Source of the DNA: Pseudomonadota bacterium
GTDB lineage: Bacteria; Chloroflexota; UBA6077; JAJPHF01
Reading direction: 5' to 3'
NCBI GenBank assembly: GCA_021325365.1
Contig: JAJPHF010000134.1
Location: 1 to 64,000, forward strand
DNA length: 64,000 nt
The notes beneath the pieces were generated by a model. The model saw only the letters and a list, made by a program, of their open reading frames with translations. It was not told the origin of the DNA and did no database searches. Shown here in pieces: positions 18,003 through 26,373 of the stretch; within the stretch, counting starts at the first letter, position 1, and each line of letters begins with the position of its first letter. The position numbers and the translations under genes are program-made.

Positions 18003-20291
18003 ATGGCGCCCAGCGTGCGCGACGACGACGCCCGGCAGAAGGTCACCGGCCAGGTGCCCTACGTCCTGAACCTCACGCTCCCCGGCCTGGCCCACGTCCG
18101 CTGCGTGCGCAGCCCCCTGCCCCACGCGCGTATCCGCCGCGTCGACCCCAGCCGCGCCCTCGCCCTGCCCGGCGTCCTCGCCGTCCTCACGCGCGACGAC
18201 CTGGCCGACCCCGCCCTGGTCCCCTACTACGGCCCCGCCATCAAGGACCAGCCCGTCGTCGCCATCGAGAAGGCGCGCTACGTCGGCGACGTCGTCGCGG
18301 CGGTGCTGGCCGAGACGCCGGACGTGGCGTCGGCGGCGGCCGCGCTCGTCGCCGTCGAGTACGACGAGCTACCCGCCGTCTTCGACGCCCCGGCCGCCCT
18401 CCAGCCCGGCGCCCCGCTCGTCCACGAGCAGATCATCGGCCGCTACGAGGTCCCCGGCGCGGCGGTCATCCGCCCCCAGAACGGCACGAACCTCATCCAC
18501 CACGCCAAGGTGCGCCGCGGCGACCCCGAGCGGGCCTTCGCCGCGGCCGACCTGGTCCACGAGGAGACCTACAGCAGCCCCGCGCTCCAGCACTGCCCGC
18601 TGGAGCCGCACGTCGCCGTGGCCCGCTGGCAGGACGGCCGCCTGGAGGTGTGGTCGGCCACCCAGACGCCCACCGCCGTCCGCCAGCAGCTCGCGGCGAT
18701 CTTCCGCCTGCCGCCCGAGCGGGTGCGCGTCCACGCCGGCGCGCTCGGCGGCGGCTACGGCTCCAAGAGCGGCTGCCGCATCGAGGCCATCGTCGCCGCG
18801 CTCGCCCGCAAGGCCGGCCGTCCCGCGCGCCTCGCCCTCACGCGCGCCGAGGAGTTCGTCACCACCACCAAGCACGAGGCGCGCGTGCGCATCAAGAGCG
18901 GCGTCCGGCGCGACGGCACGCTGCTCGCCCGCGAGGTCGAGGTCTACTACAACGCTGGCGCCTACGCCGACGGCAGCGGCACCATCGGCCGCGCCGGCGC
19001 GAACGCCGCCATCGGCCCCTACCGCATCCCGAACGTGAAGGTGGACGGCTACGCCGTCTACACCAACCGCCCGAACGCCGTCGCCTTCCGCGGCCTGGCG
19101 ATCTCGCAGGTCGCCTGGGCCTACGAGCGCCACACCGACGAGCTAGCGCGCCGCCTGGGCCGCGACCCGCTCGCCTTCCGTCGCCAGAACCTGCTGGTGG
19201 ACGGCGACCGCTTCGCCACCGGCGAGCCGATGCACGACGTTCACTTCCACGCGCTGCTGGCCGACGTGGCCCGGGCCGTCGGCTACGACGCTCCGCTGCC
19301 CGCGCCCTCCGCCCCCGAGCGGGTGGTCGGCCGCGGCGTCGCCGTCATCCTGAAGCACATGACCAGCAGCTCCGTCACCGCCCGCCTCGACCTGCAGCTC
19401 GACGCCGACGGCACCGTGACGGTGCTCTGCAGCACCGTCGAGCTGGGCCAGGGCGCCCGCGCCGTGCTGGTGCGCGAGACCGCGCGCCTGCTCGCCCTGC
19501 CCGAGACGGCCATCCGCGTGCCCTACCCCGACACCGCCCTCACGCCGCCCGACGCCGGCACCAACTCCAGCCGCTCCAGCTTCTTCAACGGCATGGCCGC
19601 GCGCCGCGCCGCCGACGACCTCGATCGCCAGCTCCGCGCGCTCGCCGCCCGCGTCCACGAGGTTCCCGCCGACCAGGTGCGCGTCGCCGCCGGCCGCGTC
19701 CGCGTCCCCGGCGGCCCGGCCGACGGCTTGGCGGTCGCCGCGCTGCTCCAGGGCGCCGGTGTGGCGCGGCTCGTCGGCCGGGGCGAGTTCCAGAGCGTTA
19801 TCGGCACCGACCCGGAGACTGGCCAGGGGCGTGGCGCCTACCACTGGCACCAGGGCGCCGCGGGCGCCGTCGTCGAGGTGGACCGCGAGACGGGCAAGGT
19901 GTACCCGGTGCGGCTCCACCTCGCCACCCACGCCGGCCGCGTCATCGACCGTGCGAACGCCGAGCTGCAAAACGAGGGCTGCGCCACCTTTGGCCTCTCC
20001 CAGGCGCTCTTCGAGGAGATGCTGCTAGACAACGGCCAGGTGACGAACCCCAACCTCTCCGACTACATGATCCCGTCGCTCCAAGACTTCCCCGTCGGCT
20101 TCACCACTACCGTCGCCGAGAGCCCCGCGCCCGACCCCGAGGTCCATGGCCTGGGCGAGACCGGCCTGCCGGCCGTGCCGCCCGCGATCGGCAACGCCGT
20201 GGCCGCGGCGATCGGCGCTCCCGTGCGCCGCCTGCCCCTCGTCCCCGAGCGCATCCTCGCCAGCCTCCACGGCGACGCCCCCGCGCGCTGA
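18003..20291 (+). CDS. Xanthine dehydrogenase-family molybdopterin-binding subunit
   Basis: This 762-residue large subunit of a molybdenum hydroxylase (xanthine oxidase/CO dehydrogenase family) would bind molybdopterin cytosine dinucleotide and hydroxylate an aldehyde, purine or aromatic substrate. Family blocks include CPLEPH, GALGGGYGSK, the ELGQG loop and, near the C-terminus, HGLGETGLPAVPPAIGNAV with the probable catalytic Glu. The ATG at 18003 has GGAGGGAG upstream; an earlier start at 17946 does not. The usual partners (2Fe-2S subunit and FAD subunit) are absent from the window, so it is an orphan here. The next gene, 66 bp downstream, encodes a binding lipoprotein. Confidence 0.93.
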   Translation: MAPSVRDDDARQKVTGQVPYVLNLTLPGLAHVRCVRSPLPHARIRRVDPSRALALPGVLAVLTRDDLADPALVPYYGPAIKDQPVVAIEKARYVGDVVAAVLAETPDVASAAAALVAVEYDELPAVFDAPAALQPGAPLVHEQIIGRYEVPGAAVIRPQNGTNLIHHAKVRRGDPERAFAAADLVHEETYSSPALQHCPLEPHVAVARWQDGRLEVWSATQTPTAVRQQLAAIFRLPPERVRVHAGALGGGYGSKSGCRIEAIVAALARKAGRPARLALTRAEEFVTTTKHEARVRIKSGVRRDGTLLAREVEVYYNAGAYADGSGTIGRAGANAAIGPYRIPNVKVDGYAVYTNRPNAVAFRGLAISQVAWAYERHTDELARRLGRDPLAFRRQNLLVDGDRFATGEPMHDVHFHALLADVARAVGYDAPLPAPSAPERVVGRGVAVILKHMTSSSVTARLDLQLDADGTVTVLCSTVELGQGARAVLVRETARLLALPETAIRVPYPDTALTPPDAGTNSSRSSFFNGMAARRAADDLDRQLRALAARVHEVPADQVRVAAGRVRVPGGPADGLAVAALLQGAGVARLVGRGEFQSVIGTDPETGQGRGAYHWHQGAAGAVVEVDRETGKVYPVRLHLATHAGRVIDRANAELQNEGCATFGLSQALFEEMLLDNGQVTNPNLSDYMIPSLQDFPVGFTTTVAESPAPDPEVHGLGETGLPAVPPAIGNAVAAAIGAPVRRLPLVPERILASLHGDAPAR

Positions 20292-20357
20292 CGCGGCCCC
20301 ACCGCTTGCTCCCCCGTCTGCGTCGCGCCATACTCATCATGAGTGCGGAGGCGTCTC

Positions 20358-21407
20358 ATGCGGTGGGCGAGCGTCCTGGCGCCCATCCTGGCGTGCGGGC
20401 TGGCGGCGTGCAGCGGCGCCGCGGCGGGGCCGGCCGCGCCCGGTGCCGCCCCGGGCACGCCCTCGCCCGCGCCGTCGTCCACGAACGCGCCCGCGTCCCC
20501 CGCCCCGAGCGGCCAGCCGCTGCAACACGTGAGCATCGGCGCGCCCGGCCCGTCGCTCAGCTACCTGCCCGCCTACCTGGCGTCGAAGCTGGGCTACTTC
20601 CAGGAGGAGGGGCTGGACCCCGAGTTCGTGCAGATTACCGGCCCCGCGGCGATCGCGGCGGTGATCAACGGCGAGCTGGATTTCACCACTTTGCTCTCGG
20701 CGATCGGCGCGAACGCCCTGCAGGGTGGCCCCACGCGCATCGTGCAGTTTCACTCCGTCAAGCTCCAGCACGTGGTCAGCGCGCCCCCCACCATCACCGC
20801 GATCTCCCAGCTCGCGGGCAAGCGGATCGGCGTGGACAGCCTCGGCACCCTGACCGCATTCGAGACGCGGAAGCTGGCCGACAAGTTCCAGATCCCGGAC
20901 CTCGCCATCGTCGCGGCCGGCAACGAGCTGGAGCGCATCGCGGCCATGCAGTCGGGCGCCATCGACGCGAGCATCGAGTCGATCCCCGCCAACCTCGTGG
21001 CCGAGCGCGAGGGCTTTCCCACGCTGCTGCGGATCGGCACCGTGCTCGACATCCCCCAGGCGGGGTTCGGCACCAGCCAGGACACCCTGCGGGACAAGGC
21101 CCCGCTCGTGTCCGGCAGCCTGCGCGCCGCCGCGCGCGCCCTGCCCGTCATCGCCAACCAGCGCGACACGGTCGTCCAGGTCATCGCCGAGTTCGTCTCG
21201 CTCGAGCCGGGCGACGCGCAGAAGGCCTACGACCAGGTGGTCGACACCTACTCGCCCAATGGGCTGCCCACCGACGCGCAGCTCGCGGCGTACGCCGATC
21301 TGCTGGAGGAAACCGCCGGCGCCCCGCCGGGCGCGCAGCCCGACCAGATGGTCGACTTCACCATCGCGCGGCGCGTGGCCGCCGACCTCGGCCTCCCCAG
21401 TCAGTAG
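20358..21407 (+). CDS. ABC transporter substrate-binding lipoprotein, NMT1-like
   Basis: A 349-residue binding protein with a short signal peptide and lipobox Cys18 (CGLAAC), a Pro/Ala linker, then a type 2 binding domain starting near residue 55. YLPAYLASKLGYFQEEGLDPE and QLAGKRIGVDSLGT are typical of the NMT1/SsuA group. The ATG at 20358 has GGAGG seven bases upstream; the GTG at 20343 is less likely. It is on the same strand 66 bp after the molybdenum subunit, suggesting uptake of that enzyme's substrate (inference). No permease or ATPase is nearby. Confidence 0.9.
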   Translation: MRWASVLAPILACGLAACSGAAAGPAAPGAAPGTPSPAPSSTNAPASPAPSGQPLQHVSIGAPGPSLSYLPAYLASKLGYFQEEGLDPEFVQITGPAAIAAVINGELDFTTLLSAIGANALQGGPTRIVQFHSVKLQHVVSAPPTITAISQLAGKRIGVDSLGTLTAFETRKLADKFQIPDLAIVAAGNELERIAAMQSGAIDASIESIPANLVAEREGFPTLLRIGTVLDIPQAGFGTSQDTLRDKAPLVSGSLRAAARALPVIANQRDTVVQVIAEFVSLEPGDAQKAYDQVVDTYSPNGLPTDAQLAAYADLLEETAGAPPGAQPDQMVDFTIARRVAADLGLPSQ

Positions 21408-21456
21408 CGCCGCGGGAGCCGCGCCCCGTCGCGCCGCCGGCTGTCAGGCCAATGGG

Positions 21457-21485
21457 TTGACCATATGAGTGGCGCGGCCTACACT
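21457..21485 (+). promoter_or_regulatory. Sigma-70-type promoter for the VOC gene
   Basis: TTGACC at 21457-21462 and TACACT at 21480-21485 are separated by exactly 17 bp. They lie 67 bp upstream of the GTG start of the VOC gene. This is one of the best -35/-10 pairs in the window and implies the VOC gene is transcribed separately from the lipoprotein gene before it. Confidence 0.6.
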
Positions 21486-21552
21486 CGACCCGAGAGCGCC
21501 CTGACGAGTCGCGCCGGGGCGCGGGCGTTGGAGACTCCAGGAGGAGGCTACC

Positions 21553-22341
21553 GTGGCGAAGATTCGGCACGTTGCGATGATGGTCCACAATCCGAAGGCG
21601 TTGCGCGACTACTACGTACAGGGCTTCGGCTTCGAGCAGTGCTACGAGTCGAAGACCGGCTCCGTCATGGTCACCGACGGCCTGTTCAACCTGGCGCTCC
21701 TCCAGATCCGCGGCGGGGACTCCGCGGTCGTCGGCACCCATCGCGCCGACGGCGGCGAGGCCAACCAGCAGCCCGGCATCAACCACTTCGGCTTCGTCGT
21801 GGACAGCGTGGACGAGACGCTCGCCCGCCTCGGCGGCGACCTGAAGCACGGCCAGAATCCCCAGGACGGCCGCCCCGCCGAGATGCGCGTCGTCGACCCC
21901 TGGGGCAACAACTTCGATCTCTCCGCGCGCGGCTACTTCGGCCGCGAGGAGAAGCGCGTGCCCGCCATCCGGCAGGTCATCCTCCAGGCCGACGACCCCG
22001 CCGCCGTCGCGGCCTTCTTCAAGGACAAGCTAGAGCTACAGGAGGAGGGCACGGCGCCCGACGGGGCGGTCGCCCTCGGCGATGGCCACGTCCACCTCGC
22101 CGTCGTGCCGCAGGGCCTCACCGCCAAGCGCGGCATCCAGGCCATCGGCATCCAGGTAGACGACTGGGCGGCGCTCCGCCAGCGCTTCGCGGCGATGGGC
22201 CAGACGCTGCCGTCCGCCCCGAGCGACGACGCCAAGGTGACGGTGCGCGACCCCGAGGGCAACGTGCTGGTGCTGTCCGTCACCGGCTTCGACCGCGCGC
22301 CGGAGCCCGCGAAGCCGCTCGCCTCCAGCTCCCGCGCGTAG
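21553..22341 (+). CDS. VOC-family (glyoxalase/dioxygenase fold) protein, two modules
   Basis: A 262-residue protein with two vicinal-oxygen-chelate modules, at residues ~4-130 and ~138-245. Module one starts KIRHVAMMVHNP with a candidate metal His and has PGINHFGFVV and DPWGNNFDL. Module two has IRQVILQADDP and DPEGNVLVLS. VOC proteins include extradiol dioxygenases, glyoxalases and resistance proteins; which applies is not clear. The start is GTG at 21553 with a strong AGGAGGAGG site. It has its own promoter at 21457-21485 and is followed by a perfect hairpin at 22391-22441. Confidence 0.9.
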   Translation: MAKIRHVAMMVHNPKALRDYYVQGFGFEQCYESKTGSVMVTDGLFNLALLQIRGGDSAVVGTHRADGGEANQQPGINHFGFVVDSVDETLARLGGDLKHGQNPQDGRPAEMRVVDPWGNNFDLSARGYFGREEKRVPAIRQVILQADDPAAVAAFFKDKLELQEEGTAPDGAVALGDGHVHLAVVPQGLTAKRGIQAIGIQVDDWAALRQRFAAMGQTLPSAPSDDAKVTVRDPEGNVLVLSVTGFDRAPEPAKPLASSSRA

Positions 22342-22390
22342 CGCGCGGCGATCCCCGCCCGCCGGCGGCTGCGCCTCGCTAAGCATCTGG

Positions 22391-22441
22391 CCGGGGAGGG
22401 TATGCAGGGTTGTCTACGTCAACCCTGCATACCCTCCCCGG
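22391..22441. terminator. Perfect 22-bp inverted repeat between convergent genes
   Basis: The arms at 22391-22412 and 22420-22441 are exact reverse complements of 22 nt, with a 7-nt loop TCTACGT. It lies between the convergent VOC and MBL genes and would act on both transcripts. There is no U-run, so it may be a REP-type element or a factor-assisted terminator. Its inner core GGGTTG...CAACCC resembles the hairpin at 59817-59835. Confidence 0.8.
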
Positions 22442-22449
22442 AAACCGGC

Positions 22450-23277
22450 TTAGGTCGGCGTGGTAGCCGGTGTGGTGCCGCGCAGCCGCGCTAGCTGCTC
22501 CTCGACGCCCGGCATCACCCACGGCACGCGCTGCGTCGGCGGCGGAAACTCTAGCCCCTCCATGCCCGGCTGGATGCCATTCACCGTCAGCCGGAACGGC
22601 ACGAGGTACTCGATCTCCCCGCTCTTGGCCACGCGGAACGGCCGGTCGTGGCCAGGGTAGATCACGTCGGCCAGCGCTGCGATCCGCTCGATGCTGCGCT
22701 TCGCCTGCTCGGCATCCCAGAACACCAGCGGGTTGATGCCCGTCCGCAGCACGTAGGCGAAGTGCAGCGCGTCGCCCGTGATGACCGCCAGCCCCGCCTC
22801 CGTCGGCACACTGATGCCGATGCTCCCCGGCGAGTGCCCCGGCATGTCCACGACGCCGATGCCCGGCAGCAATTCGCCGCCCTCGGCGATCTCCCGCGCG
22901 TCCTGCCGCTCGATGATCGCGCCCGTCCACTGCGGCGTCGCCCAGTCGTTGCGGTGGGGCCGCTGCGCGTACTTCCGCTCGTCCGGGTGCAGGTAGATCG
23001 GCGCGTGGTCGAATACGTCCAGGTTCTGGATGTGGTCCCAGTGGGCGTGCGTGAGCACCACCAGGTCGATGTCGGTCGGCGTCAGCCCGCGCCGCGCCAG
23101 CGCGTCCAGCAGGAAGCGGCGGCGCCCGACGTGCGCCGGGTCCACCAGGATGCGCCGCAGGGCGCCGCTCGCATCTGGCGCCTCGATCAGCACGACGCTG
23201 CAAAACGCCGCGAGGCCCACGTCGGTCCCCAGGTCGTAGCCGCCGAGCACCACGTGGATACGAGGGTACTGCGCCAT
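22450..23277 (-). CDS. MBL-fold metallo-hydrolase (lactonase-like)
   Basis: A 275-residue metallo-beta-lactamase-fold enzyme. The metal site is explicit: THAHWDHIQN (HxHxDH), then PGHSPGSIGI, GDALHF and a C-terminal YPGHDRPF. The order and spacing resemble quorum-quenching N-acyl homoserine lactonases (AiiA-like) and other esterolytic MBL enzymes, so it likely opens lactones or esters. The ATG at 23277 has GGAGGA nine bases upstream; the frame extends further upstream without such a site. It is convergent with the VOC gene, and no partner gene shares its transcript. Confidence 0.92.
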   Translation of the reverse strand: MAQYPRIHVVLGGYDLGTDVGLAAFCSVVLIEAPDASGALRRILVDPAHVGRRRFLLDALARRGLTPTDIDLVVLTHAHWDHIQNLDVFDHAPIYLHPDERKYAQRPHRNDWATPQWTGAIIERQDAREIAEGGELLPGIGVVDMPGHSPGSIGISVPTEAGLAVITGDALHFAYVLRTGINPLVFWDAEQAKRSIERIAALADVIYPGHDRPFRVAKSGEIEYLVPFRLTVNGIQPGMEGLEFPPPTQRVPWVMPGVEEQLARLRGTTPATTPT

Positions 23278-23421
23278 CGGTCCGCTCCTCCGCGCTGCGT
23301 CCCTGGCCAGGGCGACGGCATCATACACTCCCGCGCCCGCGCCGCGCGAGCAGCGTCCGATTCCGTGAGTCGCCGGGCAGACCTTCACCGGCGAATTCAC
23401 GAATCGGGGGCGTAAGGCGTC

Positions 23422-23450
23422 TTGACACCGTGGGGACGCGGTGCCACACT
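23422..23450 (+). promoter_or_regulatory. Sigma-70-type promoter for the binding lipoprotein at 23531
   Basis: A consensus TTGACA at 23422-23427 is followed, after exactly 17 bp, by CACACT at 23445-23450. The predicted transcript starts about 70 bp before the ATG at 23531. The -35 element is perfect and the -10 element weak, which would suit activator or alternative control. Confidence 0.5.
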
Positions 23451-23530
23451 GGGCGCAACCCCAGCGGGGCAGGCTGGCGGACAGTCAGAACGGCGGCTGG
23501 AGCGGGCGCGGCGGCGCCCCGGGAGGCACC

Positions 23531-24697
23531 ATGTCTGGCGGCACGAGCGGCCACGGCGCGGCAATTGAGCAGGGCGCCCCCGGGCGCCGCTGGCGAGCCG
23601 CGGGCGCCGCCGGACTACTCCTGGCAGCCGCTCTGGCGATGGGTTGCGCGGCCCCGGCGGCGCCCGCCCCGGCCGCCCCGGCCGCCGGCGCTGCCCCGAG
23701 CGGCGCTGCGCCCGCCGCGGCGCCGGTCGCGGCGCCGACCGCGCCCGCGCCGCTCCTCACCGTGCGCGTGGCCCAGGCCGGCGGCATCGGCAGCGCGGGC
23801 CGCTTCATCGCCCAGGAGCGCGGCTACTACCAGGAGGAGGGCATTGCCGTCGAGGAGATCCCCTTCGACACCTCGACGACCATGCTGCCCGCGCTCGCCG
23901 CCGGCCAGATCGACGTCGCGACCGGCGGGATCGCCGCGGGCCTGTTCAACGCCATCGCCCAGGGGATCCCTGTGCGCATCGTGCTCGACGTATGGAGCGC
24001 CATTCCCGGCAACGAGTCCGGCGGGCTGCTGGTCCGCAAGGATCTGATCGACAGCGGCCAGGTGCGCACGCTGGCCGACCTGCACGGCCGGCGCGTCGGC
24101 ATCACGTCGCGCGGCCACGCCACCGAGTTCGCGCTCGACCTGGCCCTCCAGCGCGAGGGGCTCAGCGTGGCCGACGTCGAGGCCGCGCTGCTGCCCTACC
24201 CCGACATGAACGTCGCCCTGGGCAACGGCAATGTGGACGGCGCCGTCACGATCGATCCCTTCGCCGCGATCGCGGTCAGCCAGGGGACGGCCGTGCGCTT
24301 CAGGCCCTGGCCCGAGCTCGTGCCCTACGACGAGCCCGCCATGCTGATGTTCTCCGAGGACTTCGCGGACAACCACACGGAGGCCGGCCTGCGCTTCGCG
24401 AAAGCCTACGTGCGCGGCCTGCGCGTCTACGACGCGGCGCGCACCAAGGGCATCGACCGTGACGAGGTGATCGACTACATGATCGCCCACACGGAGCTAA
24501 AGGACCGCGCGATCTACGACACCATGCCCTGGCCGTCCAACAACCCGGACGGCCGCGTCAACGCCGACATCATCGGCGTTGCCCAGGACTGGATGCTCGA
24601 CCACGGCTACGTGAAGACGAAGGTGGACCTGGACCGCGTCATCGACCAGCGCTTCGCCGACTACGCCGTCGCCCAGCTCGGCCCCTACCAGCCCTAG
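23531..24697 (+). CDS. ABC transporter substrate-binding lipoprotein, NMT1/THI5-like
   Basis: A 388-residue binding protein. A hydrophobic signal segment ends in lipobox Cys39 (ALAMGC), followed by an Ala/Pro-rich linker of about 40 residues and a type 2 binding domain. Family blocks are FIAQERGYYQEEGIAVEE, ALAAGQIDVATGG and ADLHGRRVGITSRG. It is close in length and plan to the lipoprotein at 15497-16693 (shared LFNA...G-PVR region), so the two are likely paralogues. The ATG at 23531 has GGGAGG upstream. It is monocistronic with its own promoter, and no membrane transporter genes are near. Confidence 0.92.
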   Translation: MSGGTSGHGAAIEQGAPGRRWRAAGAAGLLLAAALAMGCAAPAAPAPAAPAAGAAPSGAAPAAAPVAAPTAPAPLLTVRVAQAGGIGSAGRFIAQERGYYQEEGIAVEEIPFDTSTTMLPALAAGQIDVATGGIAAGLFNAIAQGIPVRIVLDVWSAIPGNESGGLLVRKDLIDSGQVRTLADLHGRRVGITSRGHATEFALDLALQREGLSVADVEAALLPYPDMNVALGNGNVDGAVTIDPFAAIAVSQGTAVRFRPWPELVPYDEPAMLMFSEDFADNHTEAGLRFAKAYVRGLRVYDAARTKGIDRDEVIDYMIAHTELKDRAIYDTMPWPSNNPDGRVNADIIGVAQDWMLDHGYVKTKVDLDRVIDQRFADYAVAQLGPYQP

Positions 24698-24753
24698 CCC
24701 CTGGTCACCGGTAATCGCTGGCGCGTTGTGGGCTCACCACGCACCAGATTCGC

Positions 24754-25083
24754 TTAGCCCTGCCCCTCGCCGCGCGCCATCGCCGTGATGTCGGCGACGC
24801 TCGGGCCGTCCAGGCGCAGCGCGCGCCGCGGGTCCCATTCCAGCACCTGCTCCAGGTCGCGCACGCCGTGCTGGTGATACGGGTCCTGCGCTGCCAGCGC
24901 CCGCGCGTCCGTCAGGCTCGGCGCCAGCAGCACGTACATCCCGTAGCGCCCGTCCGTCGTCGGGCCGGAGAACAGCGCGCGCCCCGCCCGGTGCTGCGCG
25001 TCCAGCCAGTCGCTGTGCGCGCCACGGTGCGTCTGCTTCGTGTCGTCGCGCCCGAGGTCGCGCGAGAGCACCAGATACCACAT
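24754..25083 (-). CDS. YciI-like protein
   Basis: A 109-residue small alpha/beta protein of the YciI/EthD-like ferredoxin-fold group. It begins WYLVLSRD, has HSDWLDAQHRAGRALFSGP, where the conserved His of the family sits, and ends with a DP(Y)...LEWDPR block. Family members are small enzymes or dimeric accessory proteins in degradation pathways. AAGGG lies seven bases before the ATG. It follows the TAXI-type binding protein gene by 24 bp and probably shares its transcript. The function is not assignable beyond the family. Confidence 0.82.
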   Translation of the reverse strand: MWYLVLSRDLGRDDTKQTHRGAHSDWLDAQHRAGRALFSGPTTDGRYGMYVLLAPSLTDARALAAQDPYHQHGVRDLEQVLEWDPRRALRLDGPSVADITAMARGEGQG

Positions 25084-25107
25084 ACCACCCTTCCCCTGCT
25101 GCGATGT

Positions 25108-26043
25108 TTACAGCGCCCCCGCCTCGCGGTAGCGCCGCTCGGCGCCCGGGTGCAGCGGCACCGTCACCTCGCCGGCGACGACTGCCAGCCGCATCGGCGC
25201 CTCCAGCGAGCAGTCCTCCGGCGCCAGCCGGTTGTCCGCCGTGTACTGGCGCTCCAGGCGCAGCGCGTTGCTGCAGAACGCGTCGGCCAGCGTGTAGGCC
25301 ACGTCGTCCGGCAGGTCGGCGTGCGCCACGACGATCCAGTGCTCCCAGCTCAGGCCGAGCACGGGCGCCTCCTGGCCGGCGATGCTGCCCGCCGCGACCG
25401 GCCGCCAGCGGTAGCCGAGGTCGGCTTCCAGCGCCTCGACCGCCTCCTGCCGCATCGACAGCAAGCGGAACGGCCGCGCCTTCGCCAGCGGCCGGAACGA
25501 CTGCGGGATCGACTCGTTGATCATCGCGTCGGCCGTCCCCGCGGCCACCATCTTCCAGGCGTCCTGCGCCGACGCCGTGTCGATCCACTGCCCGCCCCAG
25601 CTCTCCAGCGCCTCGCGCGTGATGCCGTGCCGCGCGAGCACGTGGCGGCTGGCGTGCCCGGTCATCATCGTTTCCACCGGCACCGACAGCCGCAGCGGCA
25701 CGCGGCCCTCGCGCACGTCGTCCACGGTCGTCAGCCCCCGCTCCGCCACCACCCCCATCACCAGCGCGTCGCGGTGGGGCACCACGCCGATGTTGCGCAG
25801 CGCCGGCCGCGGCCGCTCGAAGGTCGCGCTGCCGTCGAAGCACAGCCGCGCCGCGACGGCCGGGGTGGTCACGCCGATCTGCGCCAGCCCGTCCCCGACC
25901 GCTCGCAGGTCCTCGTACGCGCTCCCTACTTTGATGTTGACCGTCACCTCGGGATAGCGCTGCCACAGATGGCCCGCGAGCCAGTGGGCAATGCGGCCGT
26001 AGTGTGGGTTCGTGCCGCCCGCCTGGAAGTCGTAGCTGGTCAT
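25108..26043 (-). CDS. TAXI-family TRAP-type solute-binding protein without a signal peptide
   Basis: A 311-residue protein related to TAXI solute receptors of TRAP transporters. It has a binding-protein type 2 fold with AGGTNPHYGRIA, VGDGLAQIGVTTP and the DDVREGRVPLRLSVP region. The ATG at 26043 has GGGGAG eight bases upstream. From that start the protein begins directly with the mature domain (MTSYDFQAGG), with no signal peptide, lipobox or membrane segment. A longer frame to 26175 adds Arg-rich sequence, not a signal. It may be a cytoplasmic binding protein. No TRAP membrane component is present. The downstream neighbour is the YciI-like gene. Confidence 0.82.
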   Translation of the reverse strand: MTSYDFQAGGTNPHYGRIAHWLAGHLWQRYPEVTVNIKVGSAYEDLRAVGDGLAQIGVTTPAVAARLCFDGSATFERPRPALRNIGVVPHRDALVMGVVAERGLTTVDDVREGRVPLRLSVPVETMMTGHASRHVLARHGITREALESWGGQWIDTASAQDAWKMVAAGTADAMINESIPQSFRPLAKARPFRLLSMRQEAVEALEADLGYRWRPVAAGSIAGQEAPVLGLSWEHWIVVAHADLPDDVAYTLADAFCSNALRLERQYTADNRLAPEDCSLEAPMRLAVVAGEVTVPLHPGAERRYREAGAL

Positions 26044-26373
26044 GGTCGCTCCCCTCGCCGCTACCGGTGCGTCCGCCGAGCGCCGCCATTCTAGCACCCG
26101 GCGCGCGCCCGGCGGCGGGCCGCGCCTAGCCCCGCCGCTCGCTGCGCTTTTATGATGGGCTTTGCTGCACTGCACGCGCCGCGGCTCACTGCCCGAGGAC
26201 TAACCAGGCCGGCGGGCGGCTGGGGCGCGTCCCAGCCCCGCTCGCGCCACGAAATCAAGAAGGCACCCCTGCGGCCGAGCCAAGACGAGGCGGCAGCGCG
26301 GCTTTGACGCATGTTCCAGCCCGCGAGGGCGATCGGCTACGCGAGCCCATTCGGTATGAGGGAGAGCCGACCC
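26044..26373. other. 330-bp divergent intergenic region
   Basis: This lies between the TAXI gene (minus) and the phosphoesterase gene (plus). It is GC-rich with short self-complementary runs and holds no supported gene. A TTGACG hexamer occurs near 26303 on the plus strand, but no good -10 follows at 17 bp. I see no strong promoter on either strand. Confidence 0.4.
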
